The notes under the pieces were generated by a model. That model ran no database searches and was not told where the DNA came from. It worked only from the letters and a program-made list of their open reading frames with translations. Position numbers and translations under genes: made by a program. Of a DNA stretch of 32,839 bases, positions 16,023 through 24,866 are shown in pieces. Numbering within the stretch: the stretch's first letter is position 1; each line of letters starts with the position of its first letter. The stretch spans positions 22,250 to 55,088 of the forward strand of contig JAAVCH010000012.1 of the NCBI GenBank assembly GCA_014802425.1. The letters are read 5' to 3'. Source of the stretch: Bacteroides sp. GTDB taxonomy: Bacteria > Bacteroidota > Bacteroidia > Bacteroidales > Muribaculaceae.

Positions 16023-17141
16023 TTATAGGTCAGTTGTCGTTGTTTCCGGTTCAGGAGCCGGAGAGGGGCTTTCATGCGGCTCGGGCTCGGATGACCGCTC
16101 CGATGATTGTCCGGAGGACTGCTCATGGTCAGCCGGCTGCGCGGGGAGAGCTTCGGGTGTCGCGGCGCTCACCGTGTCGGCGGCCATACGGATGCGTGAC
16201 AGGCTGTCGGCCGCGGCCTTCTTGGCCTCCGCCTCCTGGCGTGTCTTTTCCGGATTCCACTTTCCGGCCCGGGCGCGGGGGATGTCGAGGGCCACCGTCA
16301 CGGAGGGCACGTCGTACTCCTCGTCCTCGTTGACCTTCATGTCGCGTGGTCCGGGCGACACGATCACCGGCCAGCCGGGCTTGCAGATCTTGGATATGCG
16401 CATGATGTTCTCGTTGGTCATGCGTATGCACCCGTGGCTGCGGCGTCCGCCGATGCTCCAGGGAGCCACTGTGCCGTGGATGCCTATCTGCGACGACACC
16501 GGAGTGCGCAGCCTCATGAACCGGGGGCCGAACTGTCCCTTTACCTCCGAGGTGTTGCCGTCGTCGTCGGTATACAGCCAGTCGGTCGAGTCGTAGATTC
16601 CCTCTATCGTGAAGAATCCTTCGGGGGTGCGGTTGTCGCGTCTCTTATGCTTCGTGCCGTAATAGCGCGAGCAGGCGATTCCCACACGTTCCTGCTCCAC
16701 TCCGTAGCGGTCATAACGGTAGAGCTTCATCGTGTTCTTGTCAACTATAAGGAATCCCTCCTGGTCGTTGAGCAGAAGCTTTCCGGCATATTCCGGCACT
16801 TCCTCCGCCATTCTCGGGAGAATGCCGCGCCTGTACCTGTCGGCGTCAGGCAGACTCTCCATCAGCGCCAGCACCTCGGACGTAGTCTTGGGAGGGGCCG
16901 CCGGAACAGCTACCGTGTCCTCAGCCATCTCGGGAAGATCTGGCGACACCGGAATCTCGGTCAATGTATCCTCCGTCACGCCGGATCCATCTGAGTCAGA
17001 CTGCCCGCGGCCCGCGCATGAAACCATCAGGGCCAGCATGCCTATACCCAGCATACGGAGACCGGCCATAGGCCTCAGCGTCAGGAATGAATGCAGTGAC
17101 TTTGATGAAGGCGGATTCGAAGTGATAAGCTTTGTCGTCAT
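16023..17141 (-). CDS. L,D-transpeptidase (YkuD domain) lipoprotein
   Basis: An enzyme of about 372 residues that forms 3-3 peptidoglycan cross-links or attaches proteins to peptidoglycan. The YkuD catalytic site is clear: IGIHGTVAPWSIGGRRSHGC, followed by IRMTNENI, with the active Cys in SHGCIRM. LLNDQEGFLIVDKNTMKLYR is the typical domain opening. The N-terminus carries MLALMVSCAGRG, a lipoprotein signal whose lipidated Cys would sit in MVSC. The start is uncertain: ATG at 17141 is used; ATG at 17069 (MAGLRMLGIGM) would give a more compact signal; a TTG at 17186 is less likely. The last 60 residues are rich in Pro, Glu and Ser and look disordered. It is first in the run leading into ftsK. 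No mature-domain residue looks missing. Confidence 0.9.
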   Translation of the reverse strand: MTTKLITSNPPSSKSLHSFLTLRPMAGLRMLGIGMLALMVSCAGRGQSDSDGSGVTEDTLTEIPVSPDLPEMAEDTVAVPAAPPKTTSEVLALMESLPDADRYRRGILPRMAEEVPEYAGKLLLNDQEGFLIVDKNTMKLYRYDRYGVEQERVGIACSRYYGTKHKRRDNRTPEGFFTIEGIYDSTDWLYTDDDGNTSEVKGQFGPRFMRLRTPVSSQIGIHGTVAPWSIGGRRSHGCIRMTNENIMRISKICKPGWPVIVSPGPRDMKVNEDEEYDVPSVTVALDIPRARAGKWNPEKTRQEAEAKKAAADSLSRIRMAADTVSAATPEALPAQPADHEQSSGQSSERSSEPEPHESPSPAPEPETTTTDL

Positions 17142-17253
17142 AACTAAAAAAGTCGGAATAAGGAATGAAAAATCCTTTCTCGTCAATCACCGGAAAGGGC
17201 GCCGGGCAATACCCGAAGGCATACTCTTAACAATCCTGAACGGAGATTGAATG

Positions 17254-17261
17254 CAAAGATA
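17254..17261 (-). promoter_or_regulatory. -7 promoter element for the L,D-transpeptidase/ftsK run
   Basis: On the minus strand this reads TATCTTTG, an exact TAnnTTTG. No good TTTG lies 19-21 bases upstream, so the -33 element is poor. Predicted start near 17250, about 110 bases before the ATG at 17141. Confidence 0.5.
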
Positions 17262-17284
17262 GCAAGAATCTGCAAAATATTTAT

Positions 17285-17292
17285 TAATTTCG
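17285..17292 (+). promoter_or_regulatory. Possible -7 element for the small protein-dxs-trkA run
   Basis: TAATTTCG differs from TAnnTTTG at one base and sits 5 bases before the ATG at 17298. If used, the transcript would be leaderless or nearly so. No matching -33 TTTG was seen, so support is weak. Its position opposite the minus-strand element at 17254 fits a divergent promoter region. Confidence 0.35.
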
Positions 17293-17297
17293 CAGTA

Positions 17298-17516
17298 ATG
17301 AAACGCAATAATTCCACATCCGCAGGCGACACAGGCAAGATTTTCGGTCTTATCCTGCTGGCCCTCATCTGGGTCTGGCTCATCTATACCCTCTTCACCC
17401 GTGGAGGGGTCGACGCCAGGAGCATCTTCATAGCCGCCGCTTCGGGAATTATCATATTTGTGCCTTTATGGAAGAGATACATCGCCCCGATGCTGGAGCG
17501 CCGGAAAAACCGGTAA
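17298..17516 (+). CDS. Small two-helix membrane protein of unknown function
   Basis: A 72-residue protein from the ATG at 17298 (MKRNNSTSAGDTGKIFG). Two hydrophobic segments, about residues 14-33 and 42-58, are separated by the short loop TRGGVDARS; the C-terminus is basic (LWKRYIAPMLERRKNR). No family was recognised. Its last 49 bases overlap the start of dxs in another frame, which suggests coupled translation and a shared transcript. The upstream spacer carries divergent promoter-like elements. The orderly membrane topology and the start position support a real gene; its role is unknown. Confidence 0.7.
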   Translation: MKRNNSTSAGDTGKIFGLILLALIWVWLIYTLFTRGGVDARSIFIAAASGIIIFVPLWKRYIAPMLERRKNR

Positions 17517-19465
17517 CACCCCCGGCTGAATCCTTGCCGCTGCTGAAATCCATCGACTCCCCTGCCGACCTGCGTAGGCTCAAGCCCTCGCAGCTGCCGC
17601 AGGTGTGCCGGGAGGTGCGTCAGTTCCTTATCCATACACTGGCCGAGAACCCGGGCCACTTCGCATCGAGCATGGGAGCGGTCGACCTCATTGTGGCGCT
17701 CCACTATGTGTTCAACACCCCCGACGACCGCATCGTCTACGATGTGGGGCATCAGGCCTACGCCCACAAGATACTCACCGGCCGGCGCGACGCATTCCAC
17801 ACGCAGCGCACCCTCGGAGGCCTCAGCGGCTTCCCCAATCCGATGGAGTCGAAGTACGACACGTTTATCGCAGGCCACGCCAGCAACTCCATCTCGGCCG
17901 CACTCGGCATGGCCATCGCCGACAAGCTCACGCCCGAATCGGCCGACCGCAAGACGGTGGCCGTAATCGGCGACGCCTCCATAAGCGGAGGCCTGGCCTT
18001 CGAAGGGCTCAACAATACGGCCAACAATCCCAACGACCTGCTCATCATCCTCAACGACAACGAGATGAGCATCGACAACAACGTGGGTGCCCTGCACCGT
18101 TACCTCTCGGAACTCTCCACCGGACCGCGCTACAACAAAGTGCGCAAGCGTGTCTACGACTTCTTCCGCACCAAGGGGGTCATCGGAGAGAAAGGGAAGG
18201 GACGCATACTGCGCTTCAACAATTCGGTGAAGGCCCTCGTCTCCAACCAGCAGAACATCTTCGAGGGACTCAACATACGCTATTTCGGGCCTTTCGACGG
18301 CAATGACGTGGAAAAGGTGGTGCAGGTGCTTCAGGAAATCAAGGATATGAAGGGGCCCCGGATCCTCCATCTCCACACCAAGAAAGGAAAGGGATTTTCA
18401 AGCGCCGAGGCCGACCCCACCACATGGCACGCCCCGGGAAAGTTCGACTGCACAAGCGGAAAGAGACTCAAAGGGAACTCTCCCGACCGGCGCCAGCTAT
18501 GGCAGCAGGTGTTCGGCGGCTACCTCGTACACCTCGCTTCCGAGCGCCCCGACATCGTAGGCATCACGGCGGCCATGCTCTCGGGCACGTCGATGATCAT
18601 GATGAAGAAGGCTTATCCCGAGCGCACTTTCGACGTCGGCATCTCCGAGGGACACGCCGTGACGTTCGCCGGAGGGCTGGCCGCAGCCGGCAAGCACCCG
18701 TTCGTGGCCATCTATTCCTCCTTCCTGCAGCGCGCCTACGACAATATCATCCACGATGTGGCCATACAGAACCTTCCGGTCACATTCTGCATTGACCGCG
18801 CCGGCCTCGTCGGAGAGGACGGAGTGACGCACCACGGCCTGTTCGATCTGGTGTATCTCCGCTGCGTACCCAACCTGCGCATCGCCGCCCCCATGGACGC
18901 TCCCTCTCTGCGCGGCCTCATGGCCATCGCCGCCGGCTATGCCGGGCCGATGGCCATACGCTATCCCAGAGGGAAGGCTCCCGAGGAAACCCCGGAGGAA
19001 TCGGAAGGGCTGGCCACGGCTCCCATGACGATGGGACGCGGCCGAATCATGGCTCAGAATCCCGGAGCCCGCGCAGTGATACTCACCATCGGCGAAATCG
19101 GCAACGAGGCTTCCAAAGCCGTAAGGACGCTTGCGGCCGAGGGAATAGCCGCCGACCATTACGACATGGTCTGGCTGAAGCCCCTTGACACGCAGCTGAT
19201 GGAGGAGGCGCTCAGCCGCTACGACCTCATAGTCACCCTTGAGGACGGCGCGGCGGCGGGAGGATTCGGCTCAGAGGTGAGCGAATGGCTCGACGCGGCC
19301 CGCGCAGCCCGCCCTGACGCCAAAATTCCGACACACATCACGCTCGGCATCCCCGACAGATGGATAGCACAGGGCACAGTGCCCCAGCTCCGGCATCTCG
19401 CAGGAATCGACTCGGAAGCCGTGGCCGGAGCCGTGAGATCTTATTTCAAGAAAGGTAACGAATGA
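17468..19465 (+). CDS. dxs: 1-deoxy-D-xylulose-5-phosphate synthase
   Basis: A 665-residue thiamine-diphosphate enzyme that condenses pyruvate and glyceraldehyde-3-phosphate, the first step of the MEP isoprenoid pathway; the product also feeds thiamine and pyridoxal synthesis. GHFASSMGAVDLIVALHYVF, then DVGHQAYAHKILTGR, open the domain. The thiamine-binding motif is GDASISGG at 168-175 with the Asn pair at 182-183. ISEGHAVTFAGGLA (392-405) holds the catalytic Glu394. A pyrimidine-binding domain and a C-terminal transketolase domain complete the expected order. The first usable start is the ATG at 17468, inside the small upstream gene; the 20 extra N-terminal residues before SLPLLKSIDSPADL are poorly conserved, so a downstream non-ATG start is possible. 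The stop overlaps the trkA start as ATGA. Confidence 0.97.
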   Translation: MEEIHRPDAGAPEKPVTPPAESLPLLKSIDSPADLRRLKPSQLPQVCREVRQFLIHTLAENPGHFASSMGAVDLIVALHYVFNTPDDRIVYDVGHQAYAHKILTGRRDAFHTQRTLGGLSGFPNPMESKYDTFIAGHASNSISAALGMAIADKLTPESADRKTVAVIGDASISGGLAFEGLNNTANNPNDLLIILNDNEMSIDNNVGALHRYLSELSTGPRYNKVRKRVYDFFRTKGVIGEKGKGRILRFNNSVKALVSNQQNIFEGLNIRYFGPFDGNDVEKVVQVLQEIKDMKGPRILHLHTKKGKGFSSAEADPTTWHAPGKFDCTSGKRLKGNSPDRRQLWQQVFGGYLVHLASERPDIVGITAAMLSGTSMIMMKKAYPERTFDVGISEGHAVTFAGGLAAAGKHPFVAIYSSFLQRAYDNIIHDVAIQNLPVTFCIDRAGLVGEDGVTHHGLFDLVYLRCVPNLRIAAPMDAPSLRGLMAIAAGYAGPMAIRYPRGKAPEETPEESEGLATAPMTMGRGRIMAQNPGARAVILTIGEIGNEASKAVRTLAAEGIAADHYDMVWLKPLDTQLMEEALSRYDLIVTLEDGAAAGGFGSEVSEWLDAARAARPDAKIPTHITLGIPDRWIAQGTVPQLRHLAGIDSEAVAGAVRSYFKKGNE

Positions 19466-20796
19466 AAATCATCATAGCCGGCGCCGGCGAAGTGGGAGTG
19501 CATCTTGCAAAAATGCTCTCCAACGAAGACCAGGACATCATCCTCGTGGACGGCGACCAGACAAAACTCGACCTCATCGACTCCAACTACAACCTCATGA
19601 CCTGGAACGGAAGCACCTCTTCGTTCGAGACAATGAGGGATGTGGGCGTGGAGAGCTGTGACCTATACATAGCCGTCACCCCCTTCGAGACCCGCAACAT
19701 CACCTCCTGCTCCATAGCCAAGCGCCTCGGAGCCAAGAAGACTGTGGCGCGGATTGACAACTCGGAGTTTCTCCAGCCCCAGAACGGCAAGATTCTCAAG
19801 GAGGTGGGCGCGGATTTCCTGATTTATCCGGAAAACCTCGCCGCGCAGGAGATCGACATGTCGCTGGCCCATAACTGGGCGCGCTACTGGGGAGAACTGC
19901 ATGACGGGCAGCTCGTGCTCATCGGAGTGAAGCTTCACGACGACTCTCCGCTCGTGGACACGATGCTCAAGGACATCACTCCCGGAAAGCACGACTTCCA
20001 CGTGGCCGCCATCAAGCGCAACAATGAGACCATCATCCCGCACGGCAACGACGTCATCCTGCATGACGACATAGTGTATTTCATCACCACACCTCCCTTT
20101 ATCGATGAAGTCCGCGAGCTCTGCGGCAAGCGCAAGCGCATCATCAGGAAGGCCCTGGTGATGGGAGCCACACGCATCGCGGCCCGCTTCGCATTGGTCT
20201 ACGGCGAAAAGTACAACATACGCATCGTGGAGGAGGACCGCCAGCGATGCGAGGAGCTTGCCACGAAACTCCCGAACTGCGAGCTGGTATGCGGCGACGG
20301 ACGCGACATCGAGGTGCTCCGCGAGAACAACATATATCAGTACGACGCGTTCCTCGCCCTTACCGACTCTTCGGAGACCAACATTCTCTCCTGCCTCACG
20401 GCCAAGGAGTTCGGCGTACCCAAGACGATAGCCGATGTCGAGAACCTTCAGTTTTTCTCACAGGCCGAAAACCTCAACATCGGCACCATCATCAACAAGA
20501 AGCTCCTGGCCTCATCACGCATTTTCAAGATAATGCTCGACGCCGACGAAAGCAACGCGAAGTTTCTCGTGCTGGCCGACGCCGAGGTGGCGGAACTTCA
20601 GGCCAACCCCGGCTCTAAGATCACGAAGGCCGTGGTCAAGGACCTGAAGCTGCCGTTCGGAATGACCCTCGCCGCCCTCTCCCGGGGCGACCACTGCGAG
20701 CTCATCAGCGGCATGACGCACATACAGCCCTACGACTATGTGGTGGTGTTCTGCCTGTCAGGCACTTTCTCAAAAGTAGAGAAGCTGTTCAATTGA
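19462..20796 (+). CDS. trkA: Trk potassium transporter, NAD-binding subunit TrkA
   Basis: A 444-residue cytosolic regulatory subunit that gates the TrkH potassium channel in response to nucleotides. It has two tandem RCK modules. The first starts with a classic dinucleotide loop, IIAGAGEVGVHLAKML (4-19), with the acidic residues LVDGD near 28-32. The second begins near residue 230 with ALVMGATRIAARFALVYG, where the Gly-x-Gly-x-x-Gly loop is degenerate, so this half may bind nucleotide weakly. Each module is followed by a TrkA-C domain (about 140-220 and 360-444). The ATG overlaps the dxs stop (ATGA), and trkH follows 93 bases later; the TrkA-TrkH pairing confirms the assignment. Confidence 0.97.
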   Translation: MKIIIAGAGEVGVHLAKMLSNEDQDIILVDGDQTKLDLIDSNYNLMTWNGSTSSFETMRDVGVESCDLYIAVTPFETRNITSCSIAKRLGAKKTVARIDNSEFLQPQNGKILKEVGADFLIYPENLAAQEIDMSLAHNWARYWGELHDGQLVLIGVKLHDDSPLVDTMLKDITPGKHDFHVAAIKRNNETIIPHGNDVILHDDIVYFITTPPFIDEVRELCGKRKRIIRKALVMGATRIAARFALVYGEKYNIRIVEEDRQRCEELATKLPNCELVCGDGRDIEVLRENNIYQYDAFLALTDSSETNILSCLTAKEFGVPKTIADVENLQFFSQAENLNIGTIINKKLLASSRIFKIMLDADESNAKFLVLADAEVAELQANPGSKITKAVVKDLKLPFGMTLAALSRGDHCELISGMTHIQPYDYVVVFCLSGTFSKVEKLFN

Positions 20797-20889
20797 ACAA
20801 GGAGAGCGGGCTTTGTGTATAGGACGCTCCCCGGGCAGGGACCCCCACGCGAATGACCGCACGAAAAATCCACGCAAAAAACATACAGA

Positions 20890-22368
20890 TTGGCTACATT
20901 TTTCCGACATAAAAGCTATATCAACCTTCCGATGCTGCTCCGCGTAATCGGATGGCTGCTTATGACCGAGGCCGGCATCATGGTCATCCCGTGCATCGTC
21001 GGCATGTGCTACAGCGAAGGGTCGGCACTGCGTTTCCTGATTTGCATAGGCATCACGGGAGGTGTAGGGGCGGCTCTCATGAGCCTGCGTCCGAAATCGC
21101 GTGAGATGGGCAAGCGCGAGGCCATACTGCTGACCGGACTGACGTGGGTGATACTGTCGCTCTTCGGCATGCTGCCGTTTCTGGTGTGCCGCACCCACTT
21201 CTCCGTAGCCGACGCTTTCTTCGAGACGATGTCGGGCTTCACCACCACCGGCGCATCAGTGCTCGACACTCTCGAAGGTGTGCCCCACTCCATCCTGATA
21301 TGGCGCTGCATAGCGCAGTGGATCGGGGGCCTGGGCATCATCCTCTTCACGCTGGCCATAGTGCCCATGCTCAACTATCAGGGGGGGATGCAGCTCTTTA
21401 ACGCCGAAGTCACAGGAATCACCCACGACAAACTCCGCCCGCGCATCGGCTCCACCTCAAAGGGGCTTTGGATGGTGTACATAGCCCTTACCACCGCCCT
21501 CTTCCTGCTGCTCCTCGCCTCCGACATGAGCTTCTTCGACGCCCTTTGCTACGGACTCTCCACCATGTCGACCGGTGGCTTTGCGAACTCCGATATGTCG
21601 CTCGGCAAATGGGACAGCAACTACATAAAGGTCGTGATGATGATATTCATGTTTCTCGGCGGAGTCAATTTCTCCCTCCTTTTCCGCGCCTCGCTCGGCC
21701 ACTGGAAGGACATGTTGCGCAACGACGCCCTGAAAGCCTACGTCGTGATCATCGGAGTGGCCTACCTGGTGTTCGTCGTCAGCATCCTCTATCATCACCA
21801 GATACAGGACTGGACCGATGTCACCATCGACCCGCTCTTTCAGGCCATATCCATCCTCTCCTCCACCGGCATCACCGAGCCCGACTTCCATGACTGGGGA
21901 GGAGTGTCGGTGCTTCTGCTGATAATAATGATGGTGATGGGCGCATGCGCCGGCAGCACCTCGGGAGGCGCCAAAATCGACAGGTTCCTGATTCTTGGAA
22001 GATTTCTGCATAATGAGTTCTACCGCATGATGCACCCCAACGCCATCAAGACCGTGGTGGTGAACGGGAAAGGGACTCCTCCGGCCATACTCATGAAGAC
22101 ACTGGCCTTCCTCTTCATGTACATAATCCTCATCATTGCCGGAGCAATAGCCCTCATGGTGTGCGGCCTCCCGCTGCGCGACGGCTTCTTCTGCGCCCTC
22201 TCGGCTGTGAGCAATACCGGACTGGGCACCGACATGACCGGCATCGAGGGGAATTATTCCCTGGTCAGCGACATGGCGAAATGGATACTGTCGTTCCTCA
22301 TGCTTACGGGGCGTCTTGAGCTATATACGGTGCTCCTCATTTTCACTCCGGCGTTCTGGAAGAAGTAG
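20890..22368 (+). CDS. trkH: Trk potassium transporter, membrane subunit TrkH
   Basis: A 492-residue inner-membrane protein forming the potassium pathway, a partner of TrkA. It has about ten or more hydrophobic segments and the four pore-loop signatures of the superfamily: FETMSGFTTTGASVL, YGLSTMSTGGFANSD, SILSSTGITEPDF and SAVSNTGLGTD. The Gly of each filter is present. WIGGLGIILFTLAIVPMLNY is a further TrkH signature. An in-frame stop at 20854 limits the start. TTG at 20890 keeps the SYINLPMLLRVIGWLL region, which looks like real family sequence; the first ATG is at 20932. The 93-base gap from trkA holds no clear promoter, so co-transcription is likely. Confidence 0.97.
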   Translation: MATFFRHKSYINLPMLLRVIGWLLMTEAGIMVIPCIVGMCYSEGSALRFLICIGITGGVGAALMSLRPKSREMGKREAILLTGLTWVILSLFGMLPFLVCRTHFSVADAFFETMSGFTTTGASVLDTLEGVPHSILIWRCIAQWIGGLGIILFTLAIVPMLNYQGGMQLFNAEVTGITHDKLRPRIGSTSKGLWMVYIALTTALFLLLLASDMSFFDALCYGLSTMSTGGFANSDMSLGKWDSNYIKVVMMIFMFLGGVNFSLLFRASLGHWKDMLRNDALKAYVVIIGVAYLVFVVSILYHHQIQDWTDVTIDPLFQAISILSSTGITEPDFHDWGGVSVLLLIIMMVMGACAGSTSGGAKIDRFLILGRFLHNEFYRMMHPNAIKTVVVNGKGTPPAILMKTLAFLFMYIILIIAGAIALMVCGLPLRDGFFCALSAVSNTGLGTDMTGIEGNYSLVSDMAKWILSFLMLTGRLELYTVLLIFTPAFWKK

Positions 22369-22405
22369 GCCCGTGTAACTCACTGACCCTATACGGAATT
22401 ATTTA

Positions 22406-22554
22406 TTTTGCAAATTTTTCAGAGGGAATTTTTATGCAAAGTTTTCCAAAAATATTTTTTAACCACTAATACTCAGGAAATTACAATTCGGACTACCAAA
22501 AAAAGTTTTCCAAAAGGAATTTTTAAGGATTATTTTACGCTTAGATTTTGCAAA
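22406..22554. repeat. AT-rich trkH-nrdD spacer with three duplicated motifs
   Basis: Three short sequences occur twice: TTTTGCAAA (22406-22414 and 22546-22554), GGAATTTTTA (22425-22434 and 22516-22525) and AAAGTTTTCCAAAA (22438-22451 and 22502-22515). The second TTTTGCAAA overlaps the -33 element of the nrdD promoter. The spacer is far more AT-rich than the genes around it. Candidate regulatory array for anaerobic ribonucleotide reductase. Confidence 0.8.
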
Positions 22555-22577
22555 GGCGGAATTTTAGATTAACTTTG
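22547..22577 (+). promoter_or_regulatory. nrdD promoter
   Basis: TTTG (22547-22550), 19 bases, TAACTTTG (22570-22577): both elements match the Bacteroidetes consensus with standard spacing. Predicted start is near 22582, which rules out reading-frame starts upstream of that point and leaves a leader of about 80 bases. Confidence 0.85.
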
Positions 22578-22599
22578 CCGTCGCTTATTCAGAGACAAG

Positions 22600-22665
22600 A
22601 TGCCCGAGGCGTCCGGCAGGCTGATTCCGGACCCTCGATTAATCCAGAAAAAATCCTCCACATGA
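22600..22665 (+). CDS. Possible 21-codon leader ORF coupled to nrdD
   Basis: ATG at 22600 opens a 21-residue frame (MPEASGRLIPDPRLIQKKSS, then T) that lies wholly in the predicted nrdD leader. Its TGA overlaps the nrdD ATG as ATGA at 22662-22665. This is the geometry of translational coupling. There is no evidence that the peptide is made, and it resembles nothing I recognise. Confidence 0.3.
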   Translation: MPEASGRLIPDPRLIQKKSST

Positions 22666-24866
22666 TTCAACTCGTAGAAAAACGCGACGGCCGTATTGTC
22701 GGCTATAACGAAGAGAAAATCAAGGCCGCCATCCGCAAGGCCATGCTTTCCACCGATTCCGGTGAAGACGAGTCACTGATTCAGAAAATCACCGACCGCA
22801 TCGGCTTCTCAGGACGCCAGCGAATGACCGTGGAGGAGATACAGGACCGCGTGGAATTCGAACTCATGAAATCGGCGCGGAAAGACGTGGCCAAGCGCTA
22901 CATAGCCTACCGTGACCAGCGCTCGATAGCCCGTCAGGCCAAGACGCGCGACATCTTCCTTGAGATAATGGAGGCCAAAAGCAACGACATCACACGCGAG
23001 AACGCCAACATGAACGCCGACTCCCCGGCCGGCATGATGATGAAGTTCGCTTCCGAGACCACCAAACCGTTTGTCGACGACTATCTGCTCTCGCCCGAGG
23101 CCAAGGGGGCCGTGAAGAACAACTACATCCACATCCACGACAAGGACTACTACCCCACCAAGTCGCTGACCTGCGTGCAGCACCCCCTCGACAAGGTGCT
23201 GGCCAACGGCTTCATAGCCGGCCACGGCGAGTCGCGCCCCGCGCGCCGCATCGAGACGGCATGCACCATCGCCTGCATATCGCTCGAAACCGCGCAGAAC
23301 GAAATGCACGGCGGACAGGCCATCCCGGCGTTTGACTTCTATCTCGCCCCTTATGTGAGGGCGTCGTTCGTGGAGGAGATGAAGACCCTGGAGGCCCTGA
23401 CCGGCTCCGACCTCAGCCACCTCTATGACGTGAAGCTCGACGACTTCGTATCGCTTCCGCTCGACGGCCTTGAGGGGGAGGCACGGCTGCTGCAGCATGC
23501 CGTCAACCGCACGGTGAGCCGTGTACACCAGGCCATGGAGGGATTCATCCACAACATGAACACCATCCATTCGCGCGGAGGCAATCAGGTGGTGTTCTCG
23601 TCCATCAACTACGGTACCGACACTTCGGCCGAAGGGCGCTGCGTGATCCGCGAGCTCCTGCAGAGCACCTACGAAGGGGTGGGCAACGGATCGACCGCCA
23701 TTTTCCCCATTCAGATATGGAAGAAGAAGCGCGGCGTGAGCTACCTGCCCGAAGACCCCAACTACGACCTTTACAAAATGGCCTGCAAGGTGACGGCGCG
23801 CCGCTTCTTCCCCAACTTCCTCAATCTCGACGCCACATTCAACCGCGACGAGGCCTGGAGAGCCGACGATCCGAAACGCTACCTGCATGAGGTGGCCACG
23901 ATGGGATGCCGCACCCGTGTCTACGAGAACCGCTACGGCGACAAGACATCCGTCGGACGCGGCAACCTCTCCTTCACCACCCTCAACATAGTGCGCATGG
24001 CCATCGAGGTGATGGCCATAAAGGATGAGGAGGAGCGCATCGCCAAGTTCTTCGAGAAACTCGACCGTACGCTTGAACTCACCGCCCGCCAGCTCAACGA
24101 CCGATTCGATTTCCAGAAGACAGCCCTCGCAAAACAGTTCCCGATGGTGATGCACGTGCTTTGGAACGGCTCGGAGGCGCTCTCTCCTGACCAGACAATC
24201 GAATCAGTAATCAACCAGGGCACACTCGGCATCGGCTTCATCGGTCTGGCCGAGACCCTCATCGCCCTCACCGGGAAACACCACGGAGAATCCGAGGAGG
24301 CGCAGCGCCTCGGCCTCAGAATCGTGAGCCATATGCGCGACCGCGCCAATGAGTTCTCCGAAAAGTTCAGCCATAATTTCTCCATCCTCGCCACTCCGGC
24401 CGAGGGCCTTTCGGGACGCTTCACCAAATACGACCGCAAGAAGTACGGCGTCATCCCCGGTGTCACCGACAAGGACTACTACACCAACTCCAACCACGTG
24501 CCCGTCTACTACCACTGCTCCCCCCGCCACAAGGCAATCGTCGAGGCCCCCTACCACGACCTCACAAGAGGAGGACACATCTTCTATGTGGAAATCGACG
24601 GCGACGCCACACACAACGAGGAAGCGATCTCGCAGATCGTAGACCTGATGGACCGCTACGACATCGGCTACGGCAGCGTCAACCACAACCGAAACCATTG
24701 CCCCAACTGCGGATACGAAAACGCGGAGACCGGCCAGCACCTGTGCCCGCGCTGCCAGACCCCCTTCGAGACAATACAGCGCATCACCGGATATCTCGTG
24801 GGCACGACCGACCGATGGAACGCAGGCAAGCTCGCCGAGCTCCATGACCGTATCGTACACGATTAA
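22662..24866 (+). CDS. nrdD: Anaerobic ribonucleoside-triphosphate reductase (class III)
   Basis: A 734-residue oxygen-sensitive glycyl-radical enzyme that makes deoxynucleoside triphosphates. The ATG at 22662 (MIQLVEKRDGRIVGYNEEKI) is chosen because the frame further upstream runs through the promoter. An ATP-cone regulatory domain spans about 1-92. CTIACISLETAQNEMHGGQA marks the catalytic barrel start. Near the C-terminus a zinc site has four Cys (680, 683, 695, 698; CPNCGYE and CPRCQ). The glycyl radical site is RITGYLVGTTDRWN, with Gly710 aligned to the radical Gly of E. coli NrdD. Activation needs NrdG, encoded about 3.6 kb downstream rather than next to it. The stop shares TTAA with the converging flippase gene. 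Confidence 0.98.
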   Translation: MIQLVEKRDGRIVGYNEEKIKAAIRKAMLSTDSGEDESLIQKITDRIGFSGRQRMTVEEIQDRVEFELMKSARKDVAKRYIAYRDQRSIARQAKTRDIFLEIMEAKSNDITRENANMNADSPAGMMMKFASETTKPFVDDYLLSPEAKGAVKNNYIHIHDKDYYPTKSLTCVQHPLDKVLANGFIAGHGESRPARRIETACTIACISLETAQNEMHGGQAIPAFDFYLAPYVRASFVEEMKTLEALTGSDLSHLYDVKLDDFVSLPLDGLEGEARLLQHAVNRTVSRVHQAMEGFIHNMNTIHSRGGNQVVFSSINYGTDTSAEGRCVIRELLQSTYEGVGNGSTAIFPIQIWKKKRGVSYLPEDPNYDLYKMACKVTARRFFPNFLNLDATFNRDEAWRADDPKRYLHEVATMGCRTRVYENRYGDKTSVGRGNLSFTTLNIVRMAIEVMAIKDEEERIAKFFEKLDRTLELTARQLNDRFDFQKTALAKQFPMVMHVLWNGSEALSPDQTIESVINQGTLGIGFIGLAETLIALTGKHHGESEEAQRLGLRIVSHMRDRANEFSEKFSHNFSILATPAEGLSGRFTKYDRKKYGVIPGVTDKDYYTNSNHVPVYYHCSPRHKAIVEAPYHDLTRGGHIFYVEIDGDATHNEEAISQIVDLMDRYDIGYGSVNHNRNHCPNCGYENAETGQHLCPRCQTPFETIQRITGYLVGTTDRWNAGKLAELHDRIVHD

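Noticed and set aside
22548..22661. An N-terminal extension of nrdD from a TTG at 22548
   Set aside because: It would start inside the -33 element and run through the -7 element; the family start is at 22662.
22809..24155. A 448-codon open frame on the minus strand
   Set aside because: It is antisense to nrdD and has mirror-frame composition with no recognisable domain.
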